Assembly: GCA_036489765.1 (NCBI GenBank)
Contig: DASXFE010000122.1
Span: 1 to 64,000 of the forward strand
Length of the DNA: 64,000 nt
From: DATARH01 sp036489765
GTDB taxonomy: Bacteria > Pseudomonadota > Alphaproteobacteria > ATCC43930 > CGMCC-115725
Reading direction: 5' to 3'
Shown here: positions 51,377-59,685 of the stretch, one piece after another
How the letters are laid out: the number at the start of each line of letters is the position of its first letter
How positions within the stretch are numbered: position 1 is the first letter of the stretch
Made by a program: the position numbers and the translations under genes
Notes under the pieces: model-generated
Told to the model about the DNA's origin: nothing
What the model saw: only the letters and a program-made list of their open reading frames with translations
Databases searched by the model: none

Positions 51377-51978
51377 TGAGCAGGTACATTCTGGCCGGGC
51401 TGCTGTGCCTGGTCGCCACGACAGCCGGGGCCGCCTCGCGCGATCCCGAGACCGGCTGCACCTGGCAGCCTTTCGAAAGCAAGGAACTCGGCGTCCGGCT
51501 CCTGGTCCAGGACTGCACCGACCCGTCCGCCAAGTATGTTTTCAGCGCCAAGGACGGGTGGCTCGAACAACACCGCCCGGCCGACGACAGAACCTTCGGC
51601 AGCCCCCGGGTCCTCCGCGTTCTGTCAAAGCCGGCGGACCAGCCGATCGAGGCGGCGATCCGCGCGCAATTCATCGCGACCCTCGCCGACAAAGCGGCGC
51701 GGGCGAGCTGCAAGGTCGCGCCCGCCAAAAAAACGGCGGTCAAGGGCGGTGGCAAGCAGGTCTTCGAACTCGTCCCGACGGGCGCCTACGAAAAGAAGAT
51801 CATGCGCGAATTGCAGAAGGAGCCGCGCGATTTCGGCTGCGGCGACTATGGCAAGGGCCAATCGACCGTCTATTTCGAATACCACCCGACCGAATCGAAG
51901 ACGCGGTTCCTCTGGGCCGACGCCGGACAGGATGCGCCGCTCTTCGACGAGAACTCGATCGAGTTCATCCCGCCCTGA
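51376..51978 (+). CDS. Secreted hypothetical protein
   Basis: The 200-residue product has a signal peptide (MSRYILAGLLCLVATTAGAA). The mature part shows QPFESKELGVRLLVQDCTDP, KPADQPIEAAIRAQFIATLA and a two-cysteine segment CKVAPAKKTAVKGGG, with DFGCGDYGKGQSTVYFEYHP and PLFDENSIEFIPP. Mature protein probably carries one disulfide. No family was recognised. ATG 51376 overlaps the ghrA-like stop; the final codons overlap the antisense end of a pseudogene. Confidence 0.7.
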   Translation: MSRYILAGLLCLVATTAGAASRDPETGCTWQPFESKELGVRLLVQDCTDPSAKYVFSAKDGWLEQHRPADDRTFGSPRVLRVLSKPADQPIEAAIRAQFIATLADKAARASCKVAPAKKTAVKGGGKQVFELVPTGAYEKKIMRELQKEPRDFGCGDYGKGQSTVYFEYHPTESKTRFLWADAGQDAPLFDENSIEFIPP

Positions 51979-52903
51979 GGCTCGCCAGCAACTCGCGCAG
52001 CATTCCCTGCTCGGCAGGGCTCGCGGCCGAGATCGCGAATTGCAGATGCGTCGCGCAGCCGGCGAAACGCGCCTTGAGCTTGCCGGCGATCTCGTCATAG
52101 GTGCCAATCACGGCATAGGTGTCGAGCATCTTGTCGCCGACAAACCCCGGCATCTCTTCCCAGCGCTGGGCCCGCGAATATTGCTGCAATTCGCGCGCGA
52201 CATCGCCGTAGCCCTCGGTCTCGAAGGCGATCAGTTAGGCTGGGGTCGAGGCGTAAAAGGCCACGCGCGCCCGCACGTCGCGCGCGCGGCCCTCAAGCGT
52301 CGCCGCGTCCGCCGCGGTCGCGATCAACGGCATCGCGCTCATCGCAAAGCCGTCGATGTTACGGCCCGTCTTTGCCGCGCCGCGCCGGGCCGCCAGCCAC
52401 ATCACTTCGGCGATATAGCGCGGGATGCAGACCGGATGGCTGCGGATGCCGTCGGCGGCTTCGCCGGCGACCTGGCACATATAGGGGTTCACCGCGGCGA
52501 GGTGGATCGGGATGGCCGGGTGCGCGACCGGCCCCGGATTGAACAGCGGCACGGTCAGGTTGAGCCGGTAATGCTCACCCTGGAAATCGAGCCTTGTGCC
52601 GTTCTGCCAGCAGTCCCACGATGCCTTGACCGCGCTGATGCATTCCCGCATCCACGGGCCGGCGCCGACCATTTCATGCCAAAGCCGCGCTCGATATGCC
52701 CCTTGACCTGCGACCCCAACCCCAACGTGAAGCGGCCGCGCGACAGCTTGGCAAGGGTGCGTGGAACGCGATCGCGACGCCGGTCGACAACCCGATCCGC
52801 GTCATAGCCGAGCGCCTCGGCGAGCTGCGCCTGCTCGCCGACCGCGGCGATGTCGAGCGGCGTCGGCGGGGCGCGAAACCCCGAGTCGATGATTCTAACC
52901 GTA
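51965..52903 (-). pseudogene. Decayed LLM-class F420-dependent oxidoreductase
   Basis: The remnant order is IIDSGFRAPPTPLDIAAVGE then QAQLAEALGYD at the 5' end, and LSRGRFTLGLGSQVKGHIER, with about 80 residues between them missing. A frame change near 52660 follows, then ECISAVKASWDCWQNG and LFNPGPVAHPAIPIHLAAVN. There is an in-frame TAA at 52235-52237, then a stretch to ISAASPAEQGMLRELLASLR. It resembles the TIGR03617 group of F420-dependent LLM enzymes; three independent lesions show it is dead. Confidence 0.85.
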
Positions 52904-53728
52904 TGAGACCCGGCCTGCTCCCGGCGGGGTTTGGGCGCGCCCCGGACGCCGTGTCGGTGCTGCCGCAGCATTGCGCAGGTCGGTGAGAAAAGCGCCAAAC
53001 GCGCGATTGAACGCCGCCGGCTGGTCGAGGTTCGAGATCGCACCGGCATCGGGGATGACGACGCGGCGCGCTCCGGGGATCATTGCGGTCATAAAGGTCG
53101 CCGCCGAAAAGTAATCGTGATCCGCGGCACCGACGATGACGAGCGTCGGAACCCGGATCGTCGACAGAGATTCATGCACCAGAGCGTCGTTCTGCACCGC
53201 CATGCCGCGCGCCGCGTTGGCGAGCGCGATCGGCGAACGATGGGCGGCGATCATCGTCTCCCGGCCGCGGCCGAGCGCGGCGAAGCCCTTGGTTTCGAGC
53301 TGGTGTGCGTGCGACTTGACCCGATAGTTCCACGCCTCCCGCGCCTCGTGGTTGCGGTAGCCGGGGCCGGAATCGCACAGCACCAGCCCGGCGACCCGCT
53401 CGCGGTGAATGCGGTGGAAGGCGAGCGACATCAGCCCGCCGAGCCCGAGCCCGCCAAGGATCGCGCTCTCGATCCCGCACGCGTCGAGGAGCGCCGCCAT
53501 GTCGCCGATGGTCAATGCCTGCGAATAGAGGGCCGGGTCGATCGGGTCGCCGGACCCGCCGTGACCGCGTATGTCCCAGATGACGATGCGGTGGCGGTCG
53601 GCGAACCGGGCCACCTGGCGGTCCCATAATCGCATTGTCGAGCCGAAACAGTGGGTCAGCAGCAAGGCCGGTCCGCGGCCATGGGCCTCGTAGCGGATCG
53701 TGACGCCGTCACGGTCGATCATCGGCAC
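52895..53728 (-). CDS. Alpha/beta-hydrolase-fold protein lacking nucleophile and histidine
   Basis: The fold is clear: LLLTHCFGSTMRLWDRQVAR (oxyanion region), RHRIVIWDIRGHGGSGDPID and VPTLVIVGAADHDYFSAATF with the catalytic-acid Asp. At the nucleophile elbow G-x-S-x-G the sequence is GGLGLGG, with Gly (GGG) in place of Ser. The usual GAGHxSNLEQP histidine reads DAGAISNLDQP, Ala (GCG) for His. The final 20 residues run into the adjacent pseudogene. A 277-residue pseudoenzyme or early pseudogene is likely. Confidence 0.8.
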   Translation of the reverse strand: MPMIDRDGVTIRYEAHGRGPALLLTHCFGSTMRLWDRQVARFADRHRIVIWDIRGHGGSGDPIDPALYSQALTIGDMAALLDACGIESAILGGLGLGGLMSLAFHRIHRERVAGLVLCDSGPGYRNHEAREAWNYRVKSHAHQLETKGFAALGRGRETMIAAHRSPIALANAARGMAVQNDALVHESLSTIRVPTLVIVGAADHDYFSAATFMTAMIPGARRVVIPDAGAISNLDQPAAFNRAFGAFLTDLRNAAAAPTRRPGRAQTPPGAGRVSYG

Positions 53729-53826
53729 TCATTTTGCTCCCGGGGAGGCCTCAGCCCTGGCCGCGGGTTAACCCTGTCGGCTATAATCGCTCCTACTCCC
53801 TCTCCTCGCACATAGGAGCGAAATCA

Positions 53827-54612
53827 ATGCGCTGGCTACGATATGAGGCGAACGGGCGCGAATCCTATGGCATCGTCGAAGGAAACATAGTTAACGAGGT
53901 AAAGGGCGATCCATTCGCCGGTTACGAGATGACTCGCACGCAACACAAGCTCGGCGACGTCAAGTTTCTCGTGCCGGTCGTGCCAAAGACCTTTTACGCC
54001 GCGGGGCTCAATTACGTCGAGCACATCACCGAGATGGCGGCGAAGCGCGGCGAGAAGCCGAACATCCCGCCCGCGGCCGATGTCGGCTACCGTGCCAACA
54101 ACGCGCTGATCGCCCACGGCGAGAACATCGTGATCCCGCACGATGCCGGCGAACTCGTGCAGTACGAGGGCGAGCTCGTCGCGGTGATCGGCACCAAGGC
54201 GAAGCATCTCTCGGAGGACGAGGCGCTGTCCTGCGTGATGGGCTGGACCATCGGCAACGACATGAGCGAGCGCACTTGGCAGCGCAACGACCGCACGCTG
54301 TGGCGCGGCAAGAACTGCGACACGTTCAAGCCGATGGGACCGTGGATCGAGACCGATTTCGACCTCGAAGCGGCACGGACGATCGTTCGCGTCAACGGCG
54401 AGGAAACCGACAATTTCCAGACCAACCATATGCTCTACGGCGTGCGGACTTTTATCAGCCGTATGTCGCAATACTGCACGCTCTACCCGGGCGACGTGCT
54501 GTGGATGGGCACCGAAGGCTCGCCGCGCAACCTCAAGCACGGCGACGTCTGCGAGATCGAGATCACCGGCATCGGGATCCTCAGGAACCCCTTGGTTCGC
54601 GAGAAGCGGTAG
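53827..54612 (+). CDS. Fumarylacetoacetate hydrolase family protein
   Basis: This 261-residue FAH-fold hydrolase/isomerase has the metal-ligand triad EGELVAVIGTKAKHLSEDEA, GWTIGNDMSERTWQ and NCDTFKPMGPWI. PGDVLWMGTEGSPRNLKHGD closes the active site. GGAG eight bases before ATG 53827 supports the start. It resembles 2-keto-3-deoxy-type or acylpyruvate hydrolases; substrate not assigned. A repeat (family B) lies between it and the next SDR gene, 97 bp away. Confidence 0.9.
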   Translation: MRWLRYEANGRESYGIVEGNIVNEVKGDPFAGYEMTRTQHKLGDVKFLVPVVPKTFYAAGLNYVEHITEMAAKRGEKPNIPPAADVGYRANNALIAHGENIVIPHDAGELVQYEGELVAVIGTKAKHLSEDEALSCVMGWTIGNDMSERTWQRNDRTLWRGKNCDTFKPMGPWIETDFDLEAARTIVRVNGEETDNFQTNHMLYGVRTFISRMSQYCTLYPGDVLWMGTEGSPRNLKHGDVCEIEITGIGILRNPLVREKR

Positions 54613-54619
54613 CAGGCAA

Positions 54620-54697
54620 AGGAGCGCGGGCCCCTGAGCTTGTCGAAGGGCCGCCCGCAACTGTTGGTGGATGCGGGCGCGACGCCCGCGCTCCTGG
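54620..54697. repeat. Dispersed palindromic repeat, family B, copy 2 (interrupted)
   Basis: GGAGCGCGGG at 54621 and CCCGCGCTCCT at its 3' end are the arms. The interior carries CCTGAGCTTGTCGAAGGG, a known dispersed motif, so the element looks composite. It starts 8 bp after the FAH gene stop and ends at the ribosome-binding site of the SDR. Confidence 0.75.
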
Positions 54698-54708
54698 GGA
54701 AGATGCAC

Positions 54709-55479
54709 ATGAAAGAACTCTTCGACCTGACCGGAAAGGTCGCCGTCATCACTGGGTCGTCGCGCGGGATCGGCCGCGCGATGGCCGAGATCTTCGCCGA
54801 GGCCGGCGCCAAGGTGGTCATCTCGGGCCGTAATCTCGAGCCGTGCCAGGAGGTTGTCGACGCGATCAAGGCAAAGGGCGGCGAGGCGACCGCGGTCGTC
54901 TGCCGCATCTCGGACAAGGCGCAATGCGAGAACCTGATCGCCAAGGCCAACGAGACCTATGGCCGCGTCGACATCATGGTCTGCAACGCCGCGATCAACC
55001 CGCAGCACGGCCCGATCGACACGCTGACCGACGAAGCCTTCGACCGGATGATGACCAACAACGTGCAGTCGAATTTCTGGTTCTCGAAACTGGTCAAGCC
55101 GGGGATGGCCGAGCGCAAGGATGGCTCGATCATCTTCATCATCTCGGTGGCGGCACTGCACGCGTCGCTCGAATTGCCGATGTACGGCATCACCAAGGCG
55201 GCCGATTACGCGCTCGCCCGCAACCTCGCCGCCGCCTGGGGCCCGGACGGCATCCGCGTCAACTGCATCGCGCCGGGGCTCGTCGTGACCCAGTTTGCCC
55301 GCGTGCTTTACGAAGACCCCGAGCGCCGTGCCCGCCGGGAGGCCGCGACCCCGCTCCGCCGTCTCGGCCAGCCCGAAGACGTCGCCGGCCCCGCCCTCCT
55401 GCTCGCGTCGCCCGCCGGCAAGTTCATCACCGGCCAGATCCTCACCGTCGACGGCGGAACGACCATTCAGTCGCGATAG
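54709..55479 (+). CDS. Short-chain dehydrogenase/reductase
   Basis: This 256-residue classical SDR has GKVAVITGSSRGIGRAMAEI (coenzyme loop TGxxxGIG) at about residues 10-29. The NAAINPQHGPIDTLTDEAFD stretch, catalytic YGITKA (Tyr/Lys), NCIAPGLVV and the C-terminal LASPAGKFITGQILTVDGGT follow. ATG 54709 is preferred over 54703 because GGGGA at the repeat end gives normal spacing to it. It resembles 3-ketoacyl-ACP/glucose-type SDRs without an assigned substrate. Confidence 0.9.
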   Translation: MKELFDLTGKVAVITGSSRGIGRAMAEIFAEAGAKVVISGRNLEPCQEVVDAIKAKGGEATAVVCRISDKAQCENLIAKANETYGRVDIMVCNAAINPQHGPIDTLTDEAFDRMMTNNVQSNFWFSKLVKPGMAERKDGSIIFIISVAALHASLELPMYGITKAADYALARNLAAAWGPDGIRVNCIAPGLVVTQFARVLYEDPERRARREAATPLRRLGQPEDVAGPALLLASPAGKFITGQILTVDGGTTIQSR

Positions 55480-55491
55480 GAGTGAGACGCG

Positions 55492-56217
55492 TTAATGGTG
55501 GGCGGTGATCGACTCCAGCGTTTGCGTCGTCACCGTGGGCTCGGCGCCGACCTGATAGCCGGCTGCGAAGGGCAGGTTCTTGTCGTACTGGCTGAGAAAG
55601 TCGCTGACCGTCGCGAGGGCGGTTTTCGGCACGTAGACGATGTCGAAGGATTTGAGCATCGGGTCTTGGGCCTCGGCGCCGGCATAGCCGCCGAGCGCGA
55701 CCTTGTAGGCCGATAATTTCCCGGCGGCGCTGCGCCGGATCAGCAGCACCTCGCTGGTTTCCGCGCCGGTCTTGGCGCCGCCGGCGCGTGCCACGGCGCG
55801 GGCGATGGTCAGCGGCACCTCGCTGCGAATGAGCCCCGGACGGGCCACCCAGCCGTCGACATAGACCGCCTCCGGCGCGTAATTGCGCACTGTCACCGCC
55901 ACTTCGGGGCTGCGGATCTTCGTCGCGTAGCGCATTTTGAGCCGCCCCGTCGCCTCGGGCACGGTAAGGCCGCCGAGCAGCACCGGGCCGAGCAGTTTCG
56001 GCGAGGCGTAGCCGTCGGCCCCGATCGTCACCTTGTCGTTGAGGTCGGGCGAATAGGGAAAGCGGATTTCGACGACATCGTTCGGCGACAGCGTGTGTTC
56101 GCCGGTCAGCGGCACGCCGCCGGGCACGGCGCCCTCGGTCAAGGGCGGCGCGTGCGGCGCCGCCGAACAGCCGGCAAGAGAGAGGGCGAAGATCGCGGCG
56201 AGGGTGAGGACTTTCAT
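55492..56217 (-). CDS. Wza-like polysaccharide export lipoprotein
   Basis: The 241-residue product has a lipoprotein signal (MKVLTLAAIFALSLAGCSAA; LAGC). The body matches the polysaccharide export domain with LSPNDVVEIRFPYSPDLNDK, then VTIGADGYASPKLLGPVLLG, and the SLBB-like VYVDGWVARPGLIRSEVPLT. The characteristic outer-membrane pore helix of full Wza is absent. No glycosyl-polymerase or other capsule gene is near, so it is an orphan. Convergent with the SDR gene. Confidence 0.85.
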   Translation of the reverse strand: MKVLTLAAIFALSLAGCSAAPHAPPLTEGAVPGGVPLTGEHTLSPNDVVEIRFPYSPDLNDKVTIGADGYASPKLLGPVLLGGLTVPEATGRLKMRYATKIRSPEVAVTVRNYAPEAVYVDGWVARPGLIRSEVPLTIARAVARAGGAKTGAETSEVLLIRRSAAGKLSAYKVALGGYAGAEAQDPMLKSFDIVYVPKTALATVSDFLSQYDKNLPFAAGYQVGAEPTVTTQTLESITAHH

Positions 56218-56327
56218 CGCCGATCAATCTGCCCGAACCGTCGCCGCGAGAAAAGCCGGGCCGGGTGTGATACCATGCCCAACCCCTGCGCCCTACCCTT
56301 GCGCCCCATCCCTGCGAGGAGGCCCCG

Positions 56328-56648
56328 ATGATCACCGCGATCGTGCAATACCGCCTGCCGCCCAGCATCGACCTCGACGCCTGCGCCGCGCATTTCCGCA
56401 AGATCGCCGAGGGGTTCCGCACCGTGCCGGGGCTCGTCCGCAAGCAGTTCATCTATGCCGAGGACGGCTGGGCCGGCGGCGTCTATCTGTGGCATACCCG
56501 CGCCCAAGCCGAGGCATTCTACTCCGGGCCGTGGCTCGACGGCATCCGCGAGCGCTACGGCATGGACCCGCAGATCAAGTTTTTCGAGACCGCCTGCATC
56601 ACCGACAACTCGGTCGAGGCGGTGCTGCTGCCCGAAGCGGCGGAGTAG
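56328..56648 (+). CDS. YdhR/ABM-like small protein
   Basis: This 106-residue protein of the ferredoxin-like antibiotic-biosynthesis-monooxygenase fold has the strand AIVQYRLPPSIDLDACAAHF, VRKQFIYAEDGWAGGVYLWH and a helix RAQAEAFYSGPWLDGIRERY, close to YdhR-type monooxygenase-like proteins. Such proteins form small dimers, and many have no known catalytic role. Divergent from the Wza-like gene across 110 bp. Confidence 0.8.
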   Translation: MITAIVQYRLPPSIDLDACAAHFRKIAEGFRTVPGLVRKQFIYAEDGWAGGVYLWHTRAQAEAFYSGPWLDGIRERYGMDPQIKFFETACITDNSVEAVLLPEAAE

Positions 56649-56654
56649 CCCGAC

Positions 56655-56876
56655 TCAGCGGTCCTTGACCGACAGCACCGCCTTGTCGGCCTCGGAGACG
56701 CGGACGATCTTGTAGGCGCGCGCCCCTTCTTGCGGCGTATAGCCGAGGGTCAGGGTCCAGAATCCGAGATGATCGTCCCACAGGAACTCCTCGAGGCGGA
56801 AATCTGCCGCCGAGGTTTTGGGAATGAGAGCGGCAAGGTGCTGCCTGGCGACCGTGGCCGCCTGTCCGACATTCAT
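56655..56876 (-). CDS. Small hypothetical protein, 73 residues
   Basis: The product is compact and charged (VGQAATVARQHLAALIPKTS, then LWDDHLGFWTLTLGYTPQEG and KIVRVSEADKAVLSVKDR), probably alpha-beta. ATG 56876 has GGAG six bases upstream. It converges with the ABM-like gene and is likely transcribed alone. No family recognised. Confidence 0.55.
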   Translation of the reverse strand: MNVGQAATVARQHLAALIPKTSAADFRLEEFLWDDHLGFWTLTLGYTPQEGARAYKIVRVSEADKAVLSVKDR

Positions 56877-56926
56877 CAATCGCTCCGCTTCGAGACCGCT
56901 ATATACGCGGATTCATAACACAGCGG

Positions 56927-57772
56927 TCACAACATCCCCAGCGGGGTGCGGCGGTTCGGCGGGGGAAAGGCCCGATCGAGCGCGGCGAGGTCGGCGTCGG
57001 TGAGTTTGAGGTCGAGGGCGCCGAGATTTTCGCGCAGATGGTCTGCCTGCCTCGCCTTCGGAATGACGATCATGCCCTCCTGGCGGAGGAGCCAGGCGAG
57101 CGCCACCTGGGCCGGGGGTGCGCCGCGCTGCCGGGCGACTTCGACGAGGCCTTTGTGATTGAGCATCCGGCCCTGCTCGATCGGCGAATATGCCATGATC
57201 GGGATGCCATGCTTGCGGCACCACGGGATGAGGTCGTATTCGGGGCCGCGCCGCGTCAGGTTGTAGAGGATCTGGTTGCTTGCCACGGTGTTCCCGCCCG
57301 CCAGCCCGACCCATTCCTTCATGTCGTCGAGGGCGAAATTGCTCACCCCGTGATGGCGGATCTTGCCGTCACGCTGGAGCTTGTCGAACGCGGCGAGGGT
57401 TTCCGCAAGTGGGTGCGAGCCGCGCCAATGCAACAGATAAAGATCGATCCGGTCGGTCTTGAGCCGCCGCAGGCTCTGCTCGCAGGCCGCGATCGTACCG
57501 TTGCGCGAGGCGTTGGACGGCAAGACCTTGCTGACGATGAAGAGCTGGTCGCGGTTCTTGCCGACGGCGCGGGCGGTGATCTCCTCGGCGACGCCGCTGC
57601 CGTACATCTCGGCGGTATCGATCAGCGGGACGCCGAGCTCGATCCCGAGCCGGAGCGAGGCTTCCTCCTCATCGGCATGCCGGCGATTCTCGCCCATATG
57701 CCAGGTGCCGTGGCCATAGGCGGGCATCCTGTCGCCCCCGGGCAAGGTCACAAACGGCATCGTGTCGTTCAT
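56927..57772 (-). CDS. Aldo/keto reductase
   Basis: This 281-residue NADPH-dependent reductase carries the AKR catalytic tetrad: Asp and Tyr in PLIDTAEMYGSG, Lys in QLFIVSKVLPSNA and His in LYLLHWRGSHPLAE. GVSNFALDDMKEW and MAYSPIEQGRML follow, and IPKARQADHLRENLGALDLK binds the cofactor. ATG 57772 opens the conserved MPFVTLPGGDRMPAYGHG. The gene ends 57 bp beyond a convergent small gene. Confidence 0.93.
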   Translation of the reverse strand: MNDTMPFVTLPGGDRMPAYGHGTWHMGENRRHADEEEASLRLGIELGVPLIDTAEMYGSGVAEEITARAVGKNRDQLFIVSKVLPSNASRNGTIAACEQSLRRLKTDRIDLYLLHWRGSHPLAETLAAFDKLQRDGKIRHHGVSNFALDDMKEWVGLAGGNTVASNQILYNLTRRGPEYDLIPWCRKHGIPIMAYSPIEQGRMLNHKGLVEVARQRGAPPAQVALAWLLRQEGMIVIPKARQADHLRENLGALDLKLTDADLAALDRAFPPPNRRTPLGML

Positions 57773-57773
57773 C

Positions 57774-58340
57774 TCATCCTCCGATGCGGCGCAGAAACAC
57801 GAGTTTTGCCGCGCCATAGACCCGCGTATCGACGAGTGCGAAGCCGTCGGGCGGGGCCAGTTCCTCTTCGGCCGAAATCTCGACCACGGCCAACGCGTTC
57901 GGCAGCAGCCAGCGCGCCGTCGCCAGCGCAGACAGCGCCGGGCCGGCGAGGCCGCTGCCGTAGGGTGGGTCGAGAAACGCCACCGCCCCCTGAAACGGCG
58001 CGAGCGGCGGTCGGGTTGCGTCTCCGCGGACGATCTCGGCCCGCTCGTCCTCGCCGAGCGCGTCGATGTTGCGGCGAAGGGCGGTCAGCGCATCGCGACT
58101 GTTCTCGATAAACGCCGCCTCGCTGGCCCCCCGCGACAGGGCCTCGAGGCCGAGCGCGCCGGTGCCGGCGAAGGCGTCGATGACCGGCACACCAGCAAAC
58201 GGCGAGCCGCGAACGGCGAAAGTGCCGTGCGTCAGGATATTGAAGAGCGCTTCGCGCGCCCGGTCGCTGGTCGGTCGCACACTGTCGCCCGGCGGCGCCA
58301 CAAGGCGCCGGCCGCGGTTCCTACCGCCGACGATTCTCAT
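57774..58340 (-). CDS. rsmD: 16S rRNA (guanine-966-N2)-methyltransferase
   Basis: This 188-residue methyltransferase has MRIVGGRNRGRRLVAPPGDS, then RPTSDRAREALFNILTH, DAFAGTGALGLEALSRGA (motif I) and FLDPPYGSGL (catalytic motif IV). It modifies G966 of 16S rRNA. ATG 58340 is used; upstream residues overlap the rluB 3' end by 20 bp. It stops one base before the aldo/keto reductase start. Confidence 0.95.
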   Translation of the reverse strand: MRIVGGRNRGRRLVAPPGDSVRPTSDRAREALFNILTHGTFAVRGSPFAGVPVIDAFAGTGALGLEALSRGASEAAFIENSRDALTALRRNIDALGEDERAEIVRGDATRPPLAPFQGAVAFLDPPYGSGLAGPALSALATARWLLPNALAVVEISAEEELAPPDGFALVDTRVYGAAKLVFLRRIGG

Positions 58341-59115
58341 TGCCTTTGGCCGCATGGTCTTTGGGCGTGGCGGCAAATTCTTTCCCGAGCTGGTCGCGCA
58401 GGACTTTGCCGGTCACTTCCTCGACCGCGCCGCGGGCGAGGTGGCCGAGCTGGAATGGGCCGTAGGACAGGCGGATGAGCCGGGTCACGGCGAGGCCGAG
58501 ATGTTCGAGGACGCGGCGCACCTCGCGGTTCTTGCCCTCGCGCAGCGACAACCCTACCCACGCGTTCGAGCCCTGCTGCCGCTCGAAATCGGCGCGGATC
58601 GGGCCGTATTCGATGCCGTCGATGCGGATCCCCTTGGCGAGCGCCGAGAGCCGGGTCTGGTCGGGGGTGCCATGCACCCGCACCTTGTAGCGCCGCAGCC
58701 ATCCCGTCGCCGGGAGTTCGAGGCGGCGGGCGAGGGCACCGTCGTTGGTCAAAAGCAGCAGACCCTCGGAATTGATGTCGAGCCGGCCGATCGATATGAG
58801 CCGCGGCAGGTCCGGGGGCAGGGCGGCGAAGACGGTCGCCCGGTTCTTTTCGTCGCGATGCGTGGTGACGAGGCCGACCGGCTTGTGATAGCGCCAGAGG
58901 CGGGCGCGGTCGGGCTCGGGAAGCGGCTTGCCGTCGACGCGAATATCGGCGGCGTCGTCGACGGTGAAGGCCGGTGTCTTCAGCACCTCGCCATTGACCG
59001 CGACGCGGCCTTCGACGATCCAGCGCTCGGCGTCGCGACGCGAGCACAGGCCGGCGCGGGCGAGCACTTTTGCGATGCGCTGCGGACCGGCCATGTTTTC
59101 GCTCGTCTGTGGCAT
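58321..59115 (-). CDS. rluB: Pseudouridine synthase RluB-type
   Basis: This 264-residue enzyme makes pseudouridine in 23S rRNA. It has an N-terminal S4 domain (RIAKVLARAGLCSRRDAERW then IVEGRVAVNGEV) and the catalytic Asp in ISIGRLDINSEGLLLLTNDG. REGKNREVRRVLEHLGLAV is also typical. ATG 59115 is used; ATG 59094 is an alternative. A basic tail (DHAAKGNENRRR) overlaps the rsmD start. Divergent from tadA across about 40 bp. Confidence 0.93.
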   Translation of the reverse strand: MPQTSENMAGPQRIAKVLARAGLCSRRDAERWIVEGRVAVNGEVLKTPAFTVDDAADIRVDGKPLPEPDRARLWRYHKPVGLVTTHRDEKNRATVFAALPPDLPRLISIGRLDINSEGLLLLTNDGALARRLELPATGWLRRYKVRVHGTPDQTRLSALAKGIRIDGIEYGPIRADFERQQGSNAWVGLSLREGKNREVRRVLEHLGLAVTRLIRLSYGPFQLGHLARGAVEEVTGKVLRDQLGKEFAATPKDHAAKGNENRRR

Positions 59116-59158
59116 GATTGAGGACATAGCGGTGCGCGGCGATGGCGGCAACTCTGCG

Positions 59159-59614
59159 ATGACAAAAGCCGAAAACCCGTTCATGACGCTGGCGCTCGAC
59201 ACCGCGGCCGAGGTGGGTGGGGCGGGGGAGGTGCCGGTCGGCGCCGTGGTCGTCGATACCGGCGGGCAGGTCATCGCCCGATCGGGCAATCGCGTCGAGC
59301 GAGACGGCGACCCGACCGCGCATGCCGAGATCGTCGTGCTGCGCGAGGCTGCGGCCGGGCTCGGGGTCAAAAGGCTAGCCGACTGCGATCTTTACGTCAG
59401 CCTGGAGCCATGTCCGATGTGCGCGGCGGCGATCTCCCTCGCCCGCATCCGGCGGGTCTATTTTGCGGCATTCGATCCGAAAGGCGGCGGCGTCGAGCAC
59501 GGGCCACGGATCTTCGCGCAGCCGACCTGCCACCACCGGCCGGAAGTGTACGGCGGGATCGGGGAGAGACGGGCAGCAGAACTGCTGCGCGAATTTTTCC
59601 GCGATCGCCGGTAG
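59159..59614 (+). CDS. tadA: tRNA adenosine-34 deaminase TadA
   Basis: This 151-residue zinc-dependent deaminase converts A34 of tRNA-Arg to inosine. It has the pattern HAEIVVLREAAA (His/Glu) and SLEPCPMCAAAISLARI (PCxxC zinc ligands). GEVPVGAVVVDTGGQVIARS and the VEHGPRIFAQPTCHHRPEVY substrate segment are present. ATG 59159 is chosen; ATG 59114 would extend the start. A family B palindrome begins 3 bp after the stop. Confidence 0.93.
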   Translation: MTKAENPFMTLALDTAAEVGGAGEVPVGAVVVDTGGQVIARSGNRVERDGDPTAHAEIVVLREAAAGLGVKRLADCDLYVSLEPCPMCAAAISLARIRRVYFAAFDPKGGGVEHGPRIFAQPTCHHRPEVYGGIGERRAAELLREFFRDRR

Positions 59615-59616
59615 CC

Positions 59617-59678
59617 GGGAGCGCAGGCGTCCCGCCCGCATCCAGCAAAAAATTGCCGGGCGGGACGCCCGCGCTCCT
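59617..59678. repeat. Dispersed palindromic repeat, family B, copy 3
   Basis: GGGAGCGCAGGCGTCCCGCC then CGCATCCAGC, loop AAAAAATT, and CCGGGCGGGACGCCCGCGCT then CCT. This is the best-formed copy and occupies the gap between the convergent tadA and cyclase stop codons, consistent with a bidirectional hairpin. Confidence 0.85.
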
Positions 59679-59685
59679 AAAGCAC

